DNA of 64,000 nucleotides, from positions 478,501 through 542,500 of the forward strand of contig CAWZYM010000217.1 in NCBI GenBank assembly GCA_963966185.1, read 5' to 3'. Shown here in pieces: positions 1 to 21,092 of the stretch. Origin of the DNA: Rhabditoides inermis. Taxonomy: Eukaryota; Nematoda; Chromadorea; Rhabditida; Rhabditidae. The notes beneath the pieces were generated by a model. The model was not told the origin of the DNA. It ran no database searches and saw only the letters and a list, made by a program, of their open reading frames with translations. Numbering within the stretch: position 1 is the stretch's first letter; each line of letters begins with the position of its first letter. Made by a program: the position numbers and the translations under genes.

Positions 1-422
1 ACGTGCTTCATTTTTCAGTGAGAAGGTTGTTGTACCTATCCATGAGGTGCATTTTCTGTTAGGAAAATCATTGAAAAAAATTGCGCATCACATTTCGACC
101 AACTTGTCGAAATGAAACGACATACATACATCCAATTTTTAGGGGACTCAATTTCAATAAACTCGAAAGTGGCCTCGGAGTGGTTTTAATATGCGACTGT
201 GGGTCTGTGCATAATAATAAAGAATTTCGAAAACTCATTGCTGGCCCTCCTGAATGGGATACCCACTATACAATTATAAAAAAATAGCTTTGTTGATGAC
301 TGGAGTGGAGACTGGAGACACCCAGCAACGAATGTTATTCAAAGTAGTAAAAAAGAAGAATTCAAGGTAAAGCGTCGGTAATATCTGGAAGTATACAAGA
401 CGTTGATTGAATCTGTTTGCAG
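1..422. other. 5' flank of the chemoreceptor gene, start not resolved
   Basis: No exon here can be assigned with confidence. The Srt-like gene that follows lacks its N-terminus and the first part of TM1, so one or two small exons should lie here or beyond the window edge. A short open stretch at 81-287 (+) ends with a Pro-Pro-Glu-Trp motif that faintly recalls the N-terminal Trp region of Srt proteins. It does not join in phase to the exon at 423, so it is not called. Confidence 0.3.
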
Positions 423-1567
423 TCTCTCTACATTCCCACTCTCATTGCCATCGTTCGCTCTCGCCACATCAGAAACCCAGTGTTCCGAATCATTGTGTTC
501 ATGGGGGTCCTCGACTGGATTGCCCTCTTCACATGCGCCGATTGGGCAGGTGGGCTTGGGCTGTTCACTGGGTTGACTCGACTGGGCTCAGTCCGACGAA
601 AGGGCTTTTTTGTTTATTACTGTGACAGCACATCACGAGTGGCCTCATTGTTATTCCCCGAGTTCTCTCTCTGATGTGAACCCTCTGGGTAGGAAGCCAA
701 TTATGTTTCTTATGAACTTGTGAGCCATTTTTTTTTGGAGCAGGCATTCCAAGTATCGAGTCTTTGCCTATATATAGTTTCCTTGTTTGTTCAGTCTAGA
801 TAATGAAGCGAGGGGGGAGGGAACGACCACTCACGCACTCACGCTTGGCCAAATAGTGATAAAACCGTATAATTATAGAATATCTAGTTGAATGAAATAT
901 TTAAGCAGTGAACTAAAGAATGCTGATTATGCTAATAAATACGCATTCAGGTCTTCAAGCTATCACAGGAATTCGATTCTGTCACTACCCGACCTGGCAT
1001 GTTATCATTGGAGCAACTTCTATGTGTGAGTGAAACATTATTTCTGGATGTTCTCTAGTTGCCATCTCACATCGGGTAATCGAGTCTTCTCCTTCTCTAA
1101 CCGTTTCGTGAAAGATAAAAGCGCCCCGCTGCAGCTGCACAGTGCCAAGATGCAAAGTTGTGTTGTTAGATAGTGATGCTTAAGAGTAACATTTAACATC
1201 TTAAAACGGAAACACCAAAACAAGTGTGAAGATAGTAGCAAATGAGTGTGATAACATGACATCTTTTCACTCTGCAACATATGTAGAGTGTATAATTAAG
1301 ATGTGAGTACTCATGTACTTATGTGCATAGAAGAGCAGATATGAATAACAAGAAATTATTGAGGGGAAGAGGGTGAAGAAAAAGGAATCAAGACGATGGA
1401 TCATGCTTGCATCACTTACTTGTGTGTAGTCTCAACTCGATTCTTTACTCTCCTTTGGTCAGCCTTGGGAAAAAAGTCTCGAATTTCTTCATTTATGCGA
1501 AATCGCGAAAGTCATACCAACAAAGACGAACTCGGACAAAGTAGTCCTGGAAATCTCTCTCTTTTTC

Positions 1568-1606
<39 letters not shown>

Positions 1607-2614
1607 CTCTTTCGCTCTAGCCCTCTATTCATCTATCCATCTTTCAGTTTCCTGGAGTGGCTCGTGTATGTGTGCGGTCTTTCTGGCTATAAACCGAGCA
1701 CATGATATGATCAAGATCACTGATAACCGTAACCAGCAAATTATGGTAAGGATGGGAGAGAAAGTAAAACCGAAAAGTACGAGTCAGAAAAAGGAGTAAG
1801 CAAGAGGAGAAAAAATGGGATAGAAGGGAGAGAGAGCGAGAGAGAGAGAGGGGGAGGGAGAGAGGGATATAGGAATAGAAAGAGAGAAGGGAGATACACA
1901 TGATTGTTGCAGAGCAACACGAAGGTGTGGTTGATGTTCCCCTTCCTCTATTCCGTCTACTTCGGATTCTTCGACCGCCCCCTCATATTCTACAACAAGT
2001 GGAATACGTTCCTCTTCGATCCAAAGACAGCTATCTCGGCTAAGGATCCCGATTATGTGAGTCTAACTGATTACATGATAACATTGTGTAAAATCAAATC
2101 AAATGAATTAAAAGTTTATTAGAAATAGTCAGGCACGACATGAAATCATTGTAGCATGAAGCATAGCATTATTACATACATGTATATTAAAATAAAAAAG
2201 TACATAATTATTATATTAAAGTAAGTACGCTATACGAATCGTGTTTTGATTAGAACATGTACTGTGTCGTTATAAAATATGAAGGGAGACAGACGCGTAT
2301 TGCAGTTAGTGAAGCTACTTTGTAAAACAAACTGGCCGTGACATATTGAAATGACGCTATTGTCAGAGAACTTTTTTGTATCATCGCTAATTGCAGTACA
2401 TGAACAACATGCACTCGGCGAACAACGCGGTGGTGATGTGTGTCCTTCTCGTGATGTACGTCGTCATCTGCTCGGCCCTCGTCAGAAGGACCACCAGCAC
2501 ACACATGCCAAAGCTCACCGCATTCTCCAAAGCTGTACGTTATCTCTCTCACACTACATAGACTCTCTTTCTCTACTATTTTCTGTCTTTTCTCTGTCTC
2601 TCCTTTTCATATAG

Positions 2615-2661
<47 letters not shown>

Positions 2662-3617
2662 TTCTCTCTCTCGCTCTCAATTCTCAATGAATCCCGAGGG
2701 GATGTGGGTGTTAGGTTCAACTTCCTATTACCTATTAACCTATTAGCATATTCTCGCTACCCACATTCGATACACCGCTACAAAACCAGCGAGAATGATC
2801 TATTCGGGGTTGCTTGTTCCAATTTTCCACGCACTAGTCAAGCATGCACTTGAACGCACCAGAAAAGTGCGTGATTTGTCAAAACTCAAAACTTGGATTC
2901 CGGGAGTACACAGATTACTCAAGTATGGTGCTTGAGATCCTGCTTCAATCTCTGGTGGTGTGTGGATGTCACATTCTTGGATGCGCCCTCTATGTCATCA
3001 CACAGTACTTCGCCCTCCCACCCATCTTCAATATCATATCAAACCTTGCGTGGATAGGAAATCACGGTGAGAAAACAAATACAGTCTCTCATTCCAATCA
3101 CCACTTGGTTATAAGCTATAATAATAATACTAATCGTTTACTAATGAATTAGTGATAACACATGATCAGTCATCAGTCGTTCCCACGGGTCTCATTCTCA
3201 TGGTCACGAAACACGAAACACCACACCTCACTCCCTTGCCTCACACCTGTCCTGGGAACTTGGGTGTGACGTGACAATAAGTCAAAACACACCGAACACT
3301 GCTGTCTATGAGTGTCTATCTGACAGTTTTCAAGCGGTGTTTCGATTTCAATAGATATCAATCGATCAGCTGACAAAGCAGATTGTCGCTCGTATCCGAA
3401 CAACACACGCATCAAATTGGAACAAATGATTTCCAAGAAAACGAATGAAAAAGAAAATGGGAACATTGATCGTGTTGCAGGTCTGTCGGCGTTCTTCCTT
3501 CTCGTCGTGAACAGATCGGTGCAGCGAGAAGTGTTCAAGATGTTCTCGTTCCACAAGAGAGGCACCATCATCGTCAACACCACAACATCCGCCAGGGTCA
3601 GCAAGACACACGTCTAG
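423..3617 (+). CDS. Srt-family serpentine chemoreceptor (7TM GPCR), 5' end missing
   Basis: Predicted seven-transmembrane chemoreceptor of the nematode Srt family, expected in ciliated sensory neurons. Exons by phase: 423-549, 969-1025, 1648-1745, 1913-2056, 2397-about 2538, 2914-3066, 3481-3617. All donors are GT and all acceptors AG. Visible features, in order: SLYIPTLIAIV (end of TM1); FCHYPTW before TM3; a CAVFLAINRAHD block (the LAxNR signature at the end of TM3); VWLMFPFLYSVYFGFF (TM4); YMNNMHSANN before TM5; VVCGCHILGCALYVITQYF (TM6); NPxxY-equivalent FLLVVNRSV at the end of TM7, then a short cytoplasmic tail. The order and spacing match Srt proteins as I know them. The exon 5/6 junction is the least certain. 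The start codon was not found. Confidence 0.8.
2611..2676. repeat. CT/GA microsatellite in Srt intron
   Basis: Near-pure (CT)n tract of about 65 bp inside the intron after the TM5 exon. Another CT/CTTT tract lies at 1555-1618, immediately upstream of the TM3-exon acceptor, and a GA tract at 1826-1865 in the next intron. The same dinucleotide recurs in introns across the whole window. Other tracts not listed separately: 7528-7570, 9087-9120, 11566-11633, 12481-12520, 22299-22362, 26311-26346, 27827-27902, 28590-28652, 29790-29872, 30572-30606, 32037-32171, 34478-34506, 34950-35030, 35797-35840, 45319-45344, 45835-45921, 63405-63451. Confidence 0.95.
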
Positions 3618-4115
3618 ACAAGCACTCTCTCCCTTCTCGCACGCCTCATGCATGCTTCGTATAGGCGTCTGCCGTCTCCTGTTGCTGTCTCTTTTCCAAT
3701 GACGTCGGTCACACCAACCACGCATCCGAGAAGTAGCCTCGCAGCCTTTGTTTACTTTTTCTATATGCAACAAATCATGCATGAAATGGTTCCGTATGTG
3801 TATTGTATGTGTATGTTGTATCACATCGAAATGTCAGTGTTCATTATGGTTTATGGAGATATAAAATTATTAATATGCAATTTGTTTTTAACATCTTCAT
3901 TCTCTGCCACCGCGCGTGACTACTTGTAATTGTGTATGAGATCTGCAGTGTAGGAGAATTGTTGACTCATGTTGTGGTATTTACTAATTACGACCATTTC
4001 TCAACGTAATTCGTTTTACATCTCACTCTTAGAGGTGTAGAGAGGACAAGTAGACAAGTTAGCTCATAGTATGCGTATGATTTAATAGTTCTGCAGGTAC
4101 TGGCCAACTCTGTAC
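3618..4115. other. Intergenic, 3' flank of the chemoreceptor gene
   Basis: No coding signal seen. Its last part, from about 4037 (tagagaggacaag), is similar to sequence at about 5598 and forms the left flank of the foldback element that follows. Confidence 0.5.
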
Positions 4116-4660
4116 CAGAGGTGGCCAGTCAAACGGCCCTTTGCGGCCGATTTGGCGCAAATCGGCTAAAACGGCTGCAAAGCTCATTTCTCGGGTCTCA
4201 GTTGAGCTACAAAGTTCTAGTTTAGCGGAATCGAACGCTCTTCGAGTGATCTATCGGACTGTATAGTTGGTTCCAGTTGAATAAATTCAAAAAAGCCTGC
4301 TTTCACACCCCTGATATTTACCCCTTCTGAGCGGTCGGCGAGACTCGCATTTGCATATCCACCATGTCCATATCCACTGTTCCGTTCATCAATGATGTAC
4401 ATCGTTGCCGATAGTTGCCCTCTCTCGCTCGCCGCTAGCGTGGATATGCAAATGCGAGTCTCGCCGACCGCTCAGAATGGGTCAAAATCAAGGGTGTGAA
4501 AGGAACCAACTATGCAGTCCGATAGATCACTCGAAGAGCGTTCGATTCCGCTAAACTAGAACTTTGTAGCTCAATGGAGACCCGAGAAAGGAGCTTTGCA
4601 GCCGTTTTAACCGATTTGCGCCAAATCGGCCGCAAAGGGCCGTTTGACTGGCCACCTCTG
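4116..4660. mobile_element. Foldback (MITE-like) element with about 220-245-bp inverted arms
   Basis: The left arm (4116-4362) and right arm (4440-4660) are near-perfect reverse complements separated by a loop of about 77 bp. The arms begin and end with CAGAGGTGGCCAGTCAAACG and its complement. Shared blocks include CGATTTGGCGCAAATCGGC and GAGCGGTCGGCGAGACTCGC. It has no meaningful reading frame, so it would be non-autonomous. The CAGAGGTGG terminus resembles hAT-type ends, but I found no clear 8-bp target duplication. Flanking TAC/GTA bases might instead indicate a TA target. The small differences between arms, including an indel of about 25 bp near the loop, suggest it is not brand new. Confidence 0.85.
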
Positions 4661-5408
4661 TAACCTTTAACTTTTATTCAATTTGCACTTGCATCCGGAA
4701 CCGCAAGTAACTGTTGATGTCAGATAGCATGTTATTACTATTAGTACTAAGAACAACAGTTTATTATCGCGTATTCATCAGTAAGTAGAAGTGAACAATA
4801 AAAAATACAACAAGTATAAAATAATTACGTAAGGTGTTAAATAAAGTTCGTAAATACTATAGACATTTCACAAAAAATGTGAACAAATAGTGTGTTAAGG
4901 TAGTTATGTATTTGCGACTTCTGGGAAAGTTTTGATTCAAGCTGCGAAAGATCCGGTCTTCAACGATCAATCGTGAAGAAACGTCTCCGAGAATGTCATC
5001 GTTTTATTTGAGGATTCCTGTTTCCAGTCTCAATGTCGTAGATGTAGTGTAGAGAGTAGCAAAAGCATTCCGGGGCGCGGTTCAGTGTACAAATCGTTCG
5101 TCTCTCAATCTTTCAATCGATCCCCCTCGGAGTCAACCATTCCTGTAATTCATGCAGCCCCTGTGGTGTGGCAACTCACTCTCATGGTAGCCAGGCCAGA
5201 AGACGTCACTGCATCTACGGACTCAAGTACGGAATTCAAGACGTCCGACGCCACCCAACCCTACTTCCTCTGCTTCAAACAATGTTGCACCACTTATTAC
5301 AGCCACATATTTTGTCTCCATTTGATTCCTGAATACGCAATGATAAACAATTGAATTCAAATCAAGTCATTTATTCAGAATCGTCGTGAATATGGTATTT
5401 ACTATAGT
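4661..5408. other. Intergenic, AT-rich spacer
   Basis: No exon pattern supported. The first about 40 bp (aacttttattcaatttgcac...) match sequence at about 5668, as part of the duplicated segment that flanks the foldback element. An open frame at 5085-5354 (+) has no recognisable domain and no neighbouring splice logic. Confidence 0.4.
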
Positions 5409-5612
5409 TTACGGCGCTGATCCTGCAATCACCTTGCTCCACTCTTCGAGGTCTCCTCGTGCCAGTTGAATCCACTCAGCTCCGATACGTCCTCCTCGTG
5501 CCAGAACTTCCTTCAGGTCGTCGCGCCAGAACATGTAGGGCGCTCCAACCCGCCTTGATACGGCAATGCTTCCTCTGCTTACGTTGTCGTAATCCAGATT
5601 TAGAGAGGACAA
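5409..5612 (-). pseudogene. Non-LTR retrotransposon (LINE) reverse-transcriptase C-terminal relic
   Basis: The minus strand encodes about 60 residues ending in a stop, with the block FWRDDLKEVL, then WIQLARGD, then EEWSKVI. This is the spacing of the C-terminal tail of RTE/Jockey-type reverse transcriptases, where a [RF]WRDDL motif is followed by Trp-x-x-x-Ala-x-D/R and a Trp about 6 residues later. Only this tail is present. No reverse-transcriptase core or endonuclease is seen on either side, so this is a dead 5'-truncated copy. The assignment rests on motif spacing alone. Confidence 0.5.
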
Positions 5613-5705
5613 GCTAGTGTTAGATAGGACATGTATATGAATATGAATAGTTTAATAATTATATAGGAAAGCATCAACTTTTATTCAATTTGCACTTGCA
5701 ACCCA
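5598..5705. repeat. Duplicated segment, paralog of the foldback-element flanks
   Basis: This segment (tagagaggacaag ... aacttttattcaatttgcac) is similar to 4037-4115 joined to 4661-4700, that is, the two flanks of the foldback element without the element. It behaves as a diverged empty site. Confidence 0.6.
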
Positions 5706-6476
5706 AGTGTCTAGTAATTGTATACATATGTCATTTGTAATTACGTCAATAAAATATGTAGTATATTATTCAAAATTCCCGAAAAGTGGTGAACAGGGTG
5801 TTCAGCGGTTTAGCCTAGGTACATATCTAGGAGTCTAGGAAGTAGGGTTTACGGGGGTGGGTTTGTTTTGTACGTACAAATCTGAGTATTGAATCTCTAC
5901 GTCTCCTTCTTTGCAGGAATGTGTTTGTTTTAGATGTATGAAACGTGTTCTGTAATCATCCCATTGGCAGGATACCACGTGATAAGCAAAGCAATTAACA
6001 ATGAAGGTGGAGGAGGGGGGCAACAGTTGAGCTCTAATCGTAAGTACATATACAGAATTTCGATTTATTACACATACACACTCAAATACACACATACAGC
6101 CGGGATCCGCGCGCGGATCGATTGCCATTCAGAAGTCATTCTCCGATAGAAAGGGGAGATGAGATTGCGACAAACAAAATCAATAGAACACTCTCTTCGG
6201 TCTAGAAAGAGGAAGAAAGGCGAGAGGAGGAGGAAGGTGAGCAGTATAGAGGGTAGAGGGGACGCTAGAGTGGACTAGAAACAGGCAGTGCACTGCGGTG
6301 GAAAACGAACGAAACACACTCGAGAAGTATGAATATGCAGAGACAGAGAGGAGACAGCAAAGGTGTAAATATATAAACAAAAGTCAAATATAAACAAGGG
6401 AGGCATCTCTTGCAGTAAAAGGCACTTGTGCAAATGAATAGAATATGCTTGTATTTGGAAGGAGAGGTGGGTGGCG
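5613..6476. other. Intergenic and 3' flank of deb-1
   Basis: Apart from the duplicated segment, nothing is supported as coding. Includes the 3' untranslated region of deb-1 (minus strand, downstream of its stop at 6477); no confident polyadenylation signal was assigned. Confidence 0.4.
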
Positions 6477-16262
<9,786 letters not shown>

Positions 16263-16754
16263 GGCTCGTGGAAGGATGTGGATCTACTGGCTTCTATCCA
16301 CACACTCTAGCACATAACCCTGCAACACGCATTGAAAGGAGACAAGAACGAAGCAATATATGAGCGGCAGACAATCCAAGCACGCGGCGCGAAGAACCAA
16401 TGACGACGTATAGGAGACGGGACATGAGCAATACAGGCAATATAGTCAAATCGATGATAAGAACACGGGCCGGTATCAGCTGATTCAAAGACGGCGCGTA
16501 ACACGGGTGGTGAGACTAGTCGCGCACTCGCGCCCCCTCTGCGTCTCAGCCCACTCACTGCGCACTCCGCTGTCTGCGCTCTCGCCACTCACTATGCAAA
16601 TTCCGGAGGTGAGCGGTTGGCGCCAGTTCTTACAACATGAAAAAGTGAGTGACCCGCGATGACCCTATTGCCTTGAGGGCACAACAACAACAGGCGCGTG
16701 GGTGGAGGAGTGCGGTTGATGAATAGAGTGAGGTGCGCGGAGAGGAGGGGAGAT

Positions 16755-16755
<1 letters not shown>

Positions 16756-16821
<66 letters not shown>
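16756..16821. repeat. GA microsatellite upstream of deb-1
   Basis: Uninterrupted (GA)n of about 65 bp, roughly 500 bp upstream of the deb-1 start codon. Confidence 0.95.
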
Positions 16822-17632
16822 GAGAAGAGAGTTCGCGCAGGCGCTCTCAAAAATTCTCGCCGCCCGCCGCCGCCACCCCAGCATGCAACACTCACACTCG
16901 CGGATAAGACAAACACTTGCGATCGATGCAAGCCGGGCGAAGATGAGGGATGGCCGGATCACCACAGCCCTCCTAAAAAGGACAGGCAGCGGCGAAAGTG
17001 CGCGTAATTGGGCGAGAATGGGTGGGCGCGAGAGAAGGGGGAGATTGAATTAGCCGGCTTGAAAGGGAGCGAGAATATGCAGGAATGTGGTGGGTGATGG
17101 GTGGATCGATGGCTACGGGGTGAGAGATGATCGGGGAGATCGCCTGAGGGCCGCTCGGTGGCAGCCCCGCCCACTCAGTGACTCACGGAGTGAGAGAGGG
17201 GGAGGGAGAGAGGGAGGGAGGGGGAGGGGCAGCGGTGCGGAGTCACTCGCGATGCAATGAAATGAAATGCGCACCGCACACCCAACTGCCAATGTTTTTA
17301 TTACGATTCATGTCTGCGGGTGGGTGCCGTCTGTGTGTATGTGCGATGGGGTGTCGATTCCAAATTCCACCATCCACCAACTGACTGAGTCAGAGCCGAT
17401 GGGTGGTGATGATGGATGGGGGCTGACCGCTCACATGCCATGTGTGGACATGGAGGTGTCAGCGTTCAGTGTTGTGTAGTGGCTGATTCGATTTGCAGCT
17501 GATGAAACCGGTCGGCGCGGTCAGATTGAATGGACTGCCGTCTTCGAACACTCTCTCCTCTCCCACCCACCACACGCTGTGATGGACGCGCTCGTCCCGA
17601 CGACTGTCGCCACAGTGATTTACGCCATCTCA

Positions 17633-17654
17633 CCCCCCCCCCCCCCCCCCCCCC
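17633..17654. repeat. C22 homopolymer (G-tract on minus strand)
   Basis: Twenty-two consecutive C. The minus strand is a long poly-G able to form G-quadruplexes, the type of tract that in C. elegans needs the DOG-1 helicase for stable replication (established knowledge). Confidence 0.95.
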
Positions 17655-18274
17655 GACCAATCGATCCCATCAAAACATTCCCACACACTCCCTATTCCCT
17701 TTCCCGAAACATCACTCTCCAATGTAGACCGAATCTGCATCGCATCCTGCCAGTCAACAACACACGTTCAGTAAAAGTGTTTACGATCACTATCGCACTA
17801 GCAGTTACTGATCACTGATATCGAATTTTCTAATTATTTCCAAGTTATCGTTTATAAGTTATTCTAATTTTTTGTTCGCGCCAAGACCATTTTTTGAATG
17901 TTTGCGCGCGAAACGCCACTCATGTTGCGATTTTCATCGCTATTTTCCGGTTTTGATAATTGTGTTACTTTTCTTGTTGATTGTGTTTGTTGTGATTCGC
18001 ATTGACCCAATCCACTGTCCTTCTTTATTCCACCCTTTCACTGATCGGATCAATGCCACAAATCCACGTGTTTTCCGATCGCCTCGCTACTTTGTTTGCT
18101 CTTTGATGCCGTCCGCCGCTATTTCCGTTGTGTTTCACTTTCTATTACTTGATGAAATCGATATTCTTCTTCGTTTTCATGCATATCATTGCAGACTCGC
18201 TGTCCGCGAGGGTGTGTGTGACAGCTTCGGCGTGGTCGGATTGATTGTACTGGTTCAACTCGTGGCGACTGAAG

Positions 18275-20506
18275 ATGGGTTGTGTGAACAGCACCGACCA
18301 GAGCGCTAAGCTGCGCTCCAAGCAGATCGATGATATGCTCAAGGTATACACTTCAGTTCGAAATTGTGAACTTTTTTTGTGATATTTATGAGGCACACGC
18401 TTGCTGGCAAAACTTGTATGGTGTGTTGTTGAGGCTGACGGTGAGCGGGCGACGCGGGAGGTGAAGCTGCTGCTGCTGGGATCGGGCGAGAGTGGCAAGT
18501 CGACGATCGTCAAGCAGATGAAGATCATCCATGAGGCAGGGTACACGCTCGAGGAGCGCAAGCTGTACAGATCCGTCGTCTTCAACAACACTATACAGGC
18601 ATGTTTGAATATGTTTTTATCCCTTGCAATCTCTTTGGTTTCCATGCAAGTAGACCAAGAAACATTTCTAATGGACCATGGTGTTCACTTGTTTTCGATT
18701 TTGAACTACACCTTCACCCCTTTTTGTTTGTTTGTATACTTCCTACTTCCGGTGACATGTGCATGTTGCAGTCTATGATGGCCCTGCTGCGAGCGATGGC
18801 TCAGTTGAAGATCGAATTCGCGAATCCGGTGCGCATGGACGACGCCAGGGAGTTCATGCAGCTATCGCAGGTACCTTGCTCATGCTTGGTCCTCCTTCAT
18901 ATCATTCGAGTATTCTACATTTTGAAATATATAAGTCGTTTCATTTCTGCAAAACAAACATGTATTTATGCAGGCTTCGGACGACAGTGAGCTCTCGCCG
19001 GATCTGGCCGCTGTGATGATGCGACTGTGGGAGGACAGGGGTGTGCAGGAGACGCTGTCACGGTACGGTATCGTTTATTGGGGTACTGTAGAAGGGATAC
19101 TAGACACTGTTTACTTACATTTACCACGTTTTTGTTACTGTAATTTGCTTCATGCACACTGTATCGTGTTTCAGCTCTCGCGAGTACCAGCTGAACGACT
19201 CTGCGCCCTACTACCTCTCGGCCCTGCAGCGCCTTCAGGCACACGACTATGTCCCCACACAGGTACGGTACTATCAATGGGATTACGGTAGCATCACCGT
19301 TCTACGAGTATTATAGTAGCAGGTCATACTCTAAATTGATTAGTTCGTTATTTGACGGGTTACTGTACCTTGCAGGACGATATTCTGCGCACTCGCGTGA
19401 AGACAACGGGAATCGTCGAGACCCAGTTCACATACAAGGACCTTCTGTTCAAGTGAGTGTCCCCTTGGCCAGATCGGAGTCCCGTCTCCACTTACAGGAT
19501 GTTCGACGTGGGCGGGCAGCGTTCGGAGCGAAAGAAGTGGATCCACTGTTTCGAGGGGGTGACCGCCGTCATCTACTGCGTGGCGATGAGCGAGTACGAC
19601 ATGGTGCTGGCAGAAGACGATGAGATGGTGAGGGTACTGTACTGACGGGATGAGATTACTGTAGAAGTCGATTGATTGATGTTTTCTCCATCTGTTCGGA
19701 TCCTATATTGGTTTAATGAATATGATTGATGACTTGTTGTGGTAGTGAAACTTACAAATAGCAAATTTCAAAAATGACTATTCACGTTTTCAGAATCGCA
19801 TGATCGAGTCGATGAAGCTGTTCGACAGTATCTGCAACAACAAGTGGTGGGGGTTGTTTATGATTATGCTTGTTTATGTGTACGTGATTTGTTTACCAGT
19901 TTATGCATTCATCCCCTAGGTTCATCGACACGTCGATGATTCTGTTCCTGAACAAGAAGGATCTGTTCGAGCAGAAGGTGAAGCGCAGTCCCATCACCAT
20001 CTGCTTCCCAGAGTACAGAGGTATGCAGCATAATAAACAAATGTGAGACGAATTCGGGATGGTTTATAGCTGCAATTTTATGCTCGAATACCCTGCCTGA
20101 TATTCTGATGAGATGAGATACCGAGACGCTGGAGCTTTGTTTTTATATTGCGATAGCTATACTTTACATTGCATATTTTCAACTCTGAAGTTCCCATTTC
20201 TGTATATCGGTCTTGATAAATACATTATACTTATCATTTATGTTTTACAGGCGCGAACAACTACGAGGAGGCGGCGGCGTACATCCAGACACAGTTCGAG
20301 AAGATGAACCATCGGAGGGACGGGTACAAGGAGGTGAGGGGGTAGAGGGAGAGAGAGAGGCTGTTTGGGAACATTGTGTACCGTGTTTGTGGCAGATCTA
20401 CACGCACTTTACGTGCGCGACCGACACGAACAACATCCGCTTCGTATTCGACGCAGTCACTGACATCATCATCCGAGAGAACCTCAAGAACTGCGGACTC
20501 TTCTAG
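18275..20506 (+). CDS. Heterotrimeric G protein alpha subunit, Gi/o class
   Basis: GTP-binding signal transducer coupling 7TM receptors to effectors at the plasma membrane. Exons: 18275-18343, 18434-18598, 18772-18870, 18974-19062, 19175-19262, 19376-19452, 19498-19627, 19794-19846, 19920-20020, 20251-20333, 20396-20506. Phases join to 354 aa, the standard Gi/o length. Motifs: MGCVNS N-terminus (Gly2 myristoylation, Cys3 palmitoylation); P-loop [12 protein letters not shown]; switch [12 protein letters not shown]; switch [25 protein letters not shown]-terminus ENLKNCGLF with the Cys at -4 that pertussis toxin modifies in Gi/o. It is closer to Gi than to GOA-1 (which ends GCGLY). It may correspond to a nematode-specific GPA gene such as gpa-4, but I cannot settle the ortholog. 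The intron after 18598 uses a GC donor. Confidence 0.95.
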
Positions 20507-21092
20507 ACGGTAAGCGGTATGACGATTGGGCTACGGTATCGAGATGGTACTGTGGTTATGAGACTAGTTTCAGGCTAGAAGCATCTTTCCCTTCGTAGGC
20601 GGCAATTTCATTCACTTGTGCTATTCGCTCAACCGTCACTTTGCTCTCTTCTCTTTCTATCACTGTCGCCCCTCCGTTCACTTGGCATAATCTCTCTTCT
20701 CTCCGATCCGGCGACGTCTCTTCTCTTCTATGACTGAATACCAGTGCTTTATCCGCCTTACACACAGCCTCATCTGCCTCTCCCTTCTGAATGCCCAAGC
20801 ATTCGCCCCCACCCACACCAACTACAGTATTCCAAACGCCTTTGATTATGTGTTTGTGCGCGTGCCTGTTTTAAGTGTATGTTGTAGTAAACATAATTTA
20901 TGGTTGCGTGAAGTTCACAATATACATTCGAGACGTCGACCTATGTAGAAATGGGGTATGGAGAGAAAGGAATAACTGCAGGTGAAGTTGTGGCAAGTAG
21001 CGGATAGACCTCTTTCGAGACAGTCATTTGGGAGTTTCGGTGAGACTTTCAGCTCGATGAGATCATAGAGAAAGGTTAGTGATATGGGGGGA
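20507..21092. other. Convergent intergenic region (3' ends of G-alpha and DEG/ENaC-1)
   Basis: Both flanking genes end here. No coding signal or repeat seen; expected to hold both 3' untranslated regions. Confidence 0.5.

Larger units (their letters stand above)
16263..18274. promoter_or_regulatory. Divergent intergenic region between deb-1 and the G-alpha gene
   Basis: About 2 kb separating two divergently transcribed genes, so it should hold both promoters. Contains a 65-bp GA tract (16756-16821) and a C22 homopolymer (17633-17654). No TATA box or known motif was assigned. A stretch just 5' of the G-alpha ATG (about 17830-18270) is T-rich with open frames but no supported exon. Confidence 0.5.

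Noticed and set aside
3366..3824. Minus-strand open frame opposite the last chemoreceptor exon
   Set aside because: It is the antisense shadow of a well-supported Srt exon; the sense frame carries the TM7 motif.
4116..4660. Non-coding RNA hairpin gene
   Set aside because: The palindrome is long and has transposon-like ends and an empty-site paralog; nothing points to a promoter.
5085..5354. Plus-strand open frame of about 89 codons
   Set aside because: No domain, no splice partners, atypical composition; lies in repeat-rich spacer.
17466..17818. Open frames around the C22 tract
   Set aside because: Homopolymer translation (Pro or Gly runs) with no splice logic or homology.
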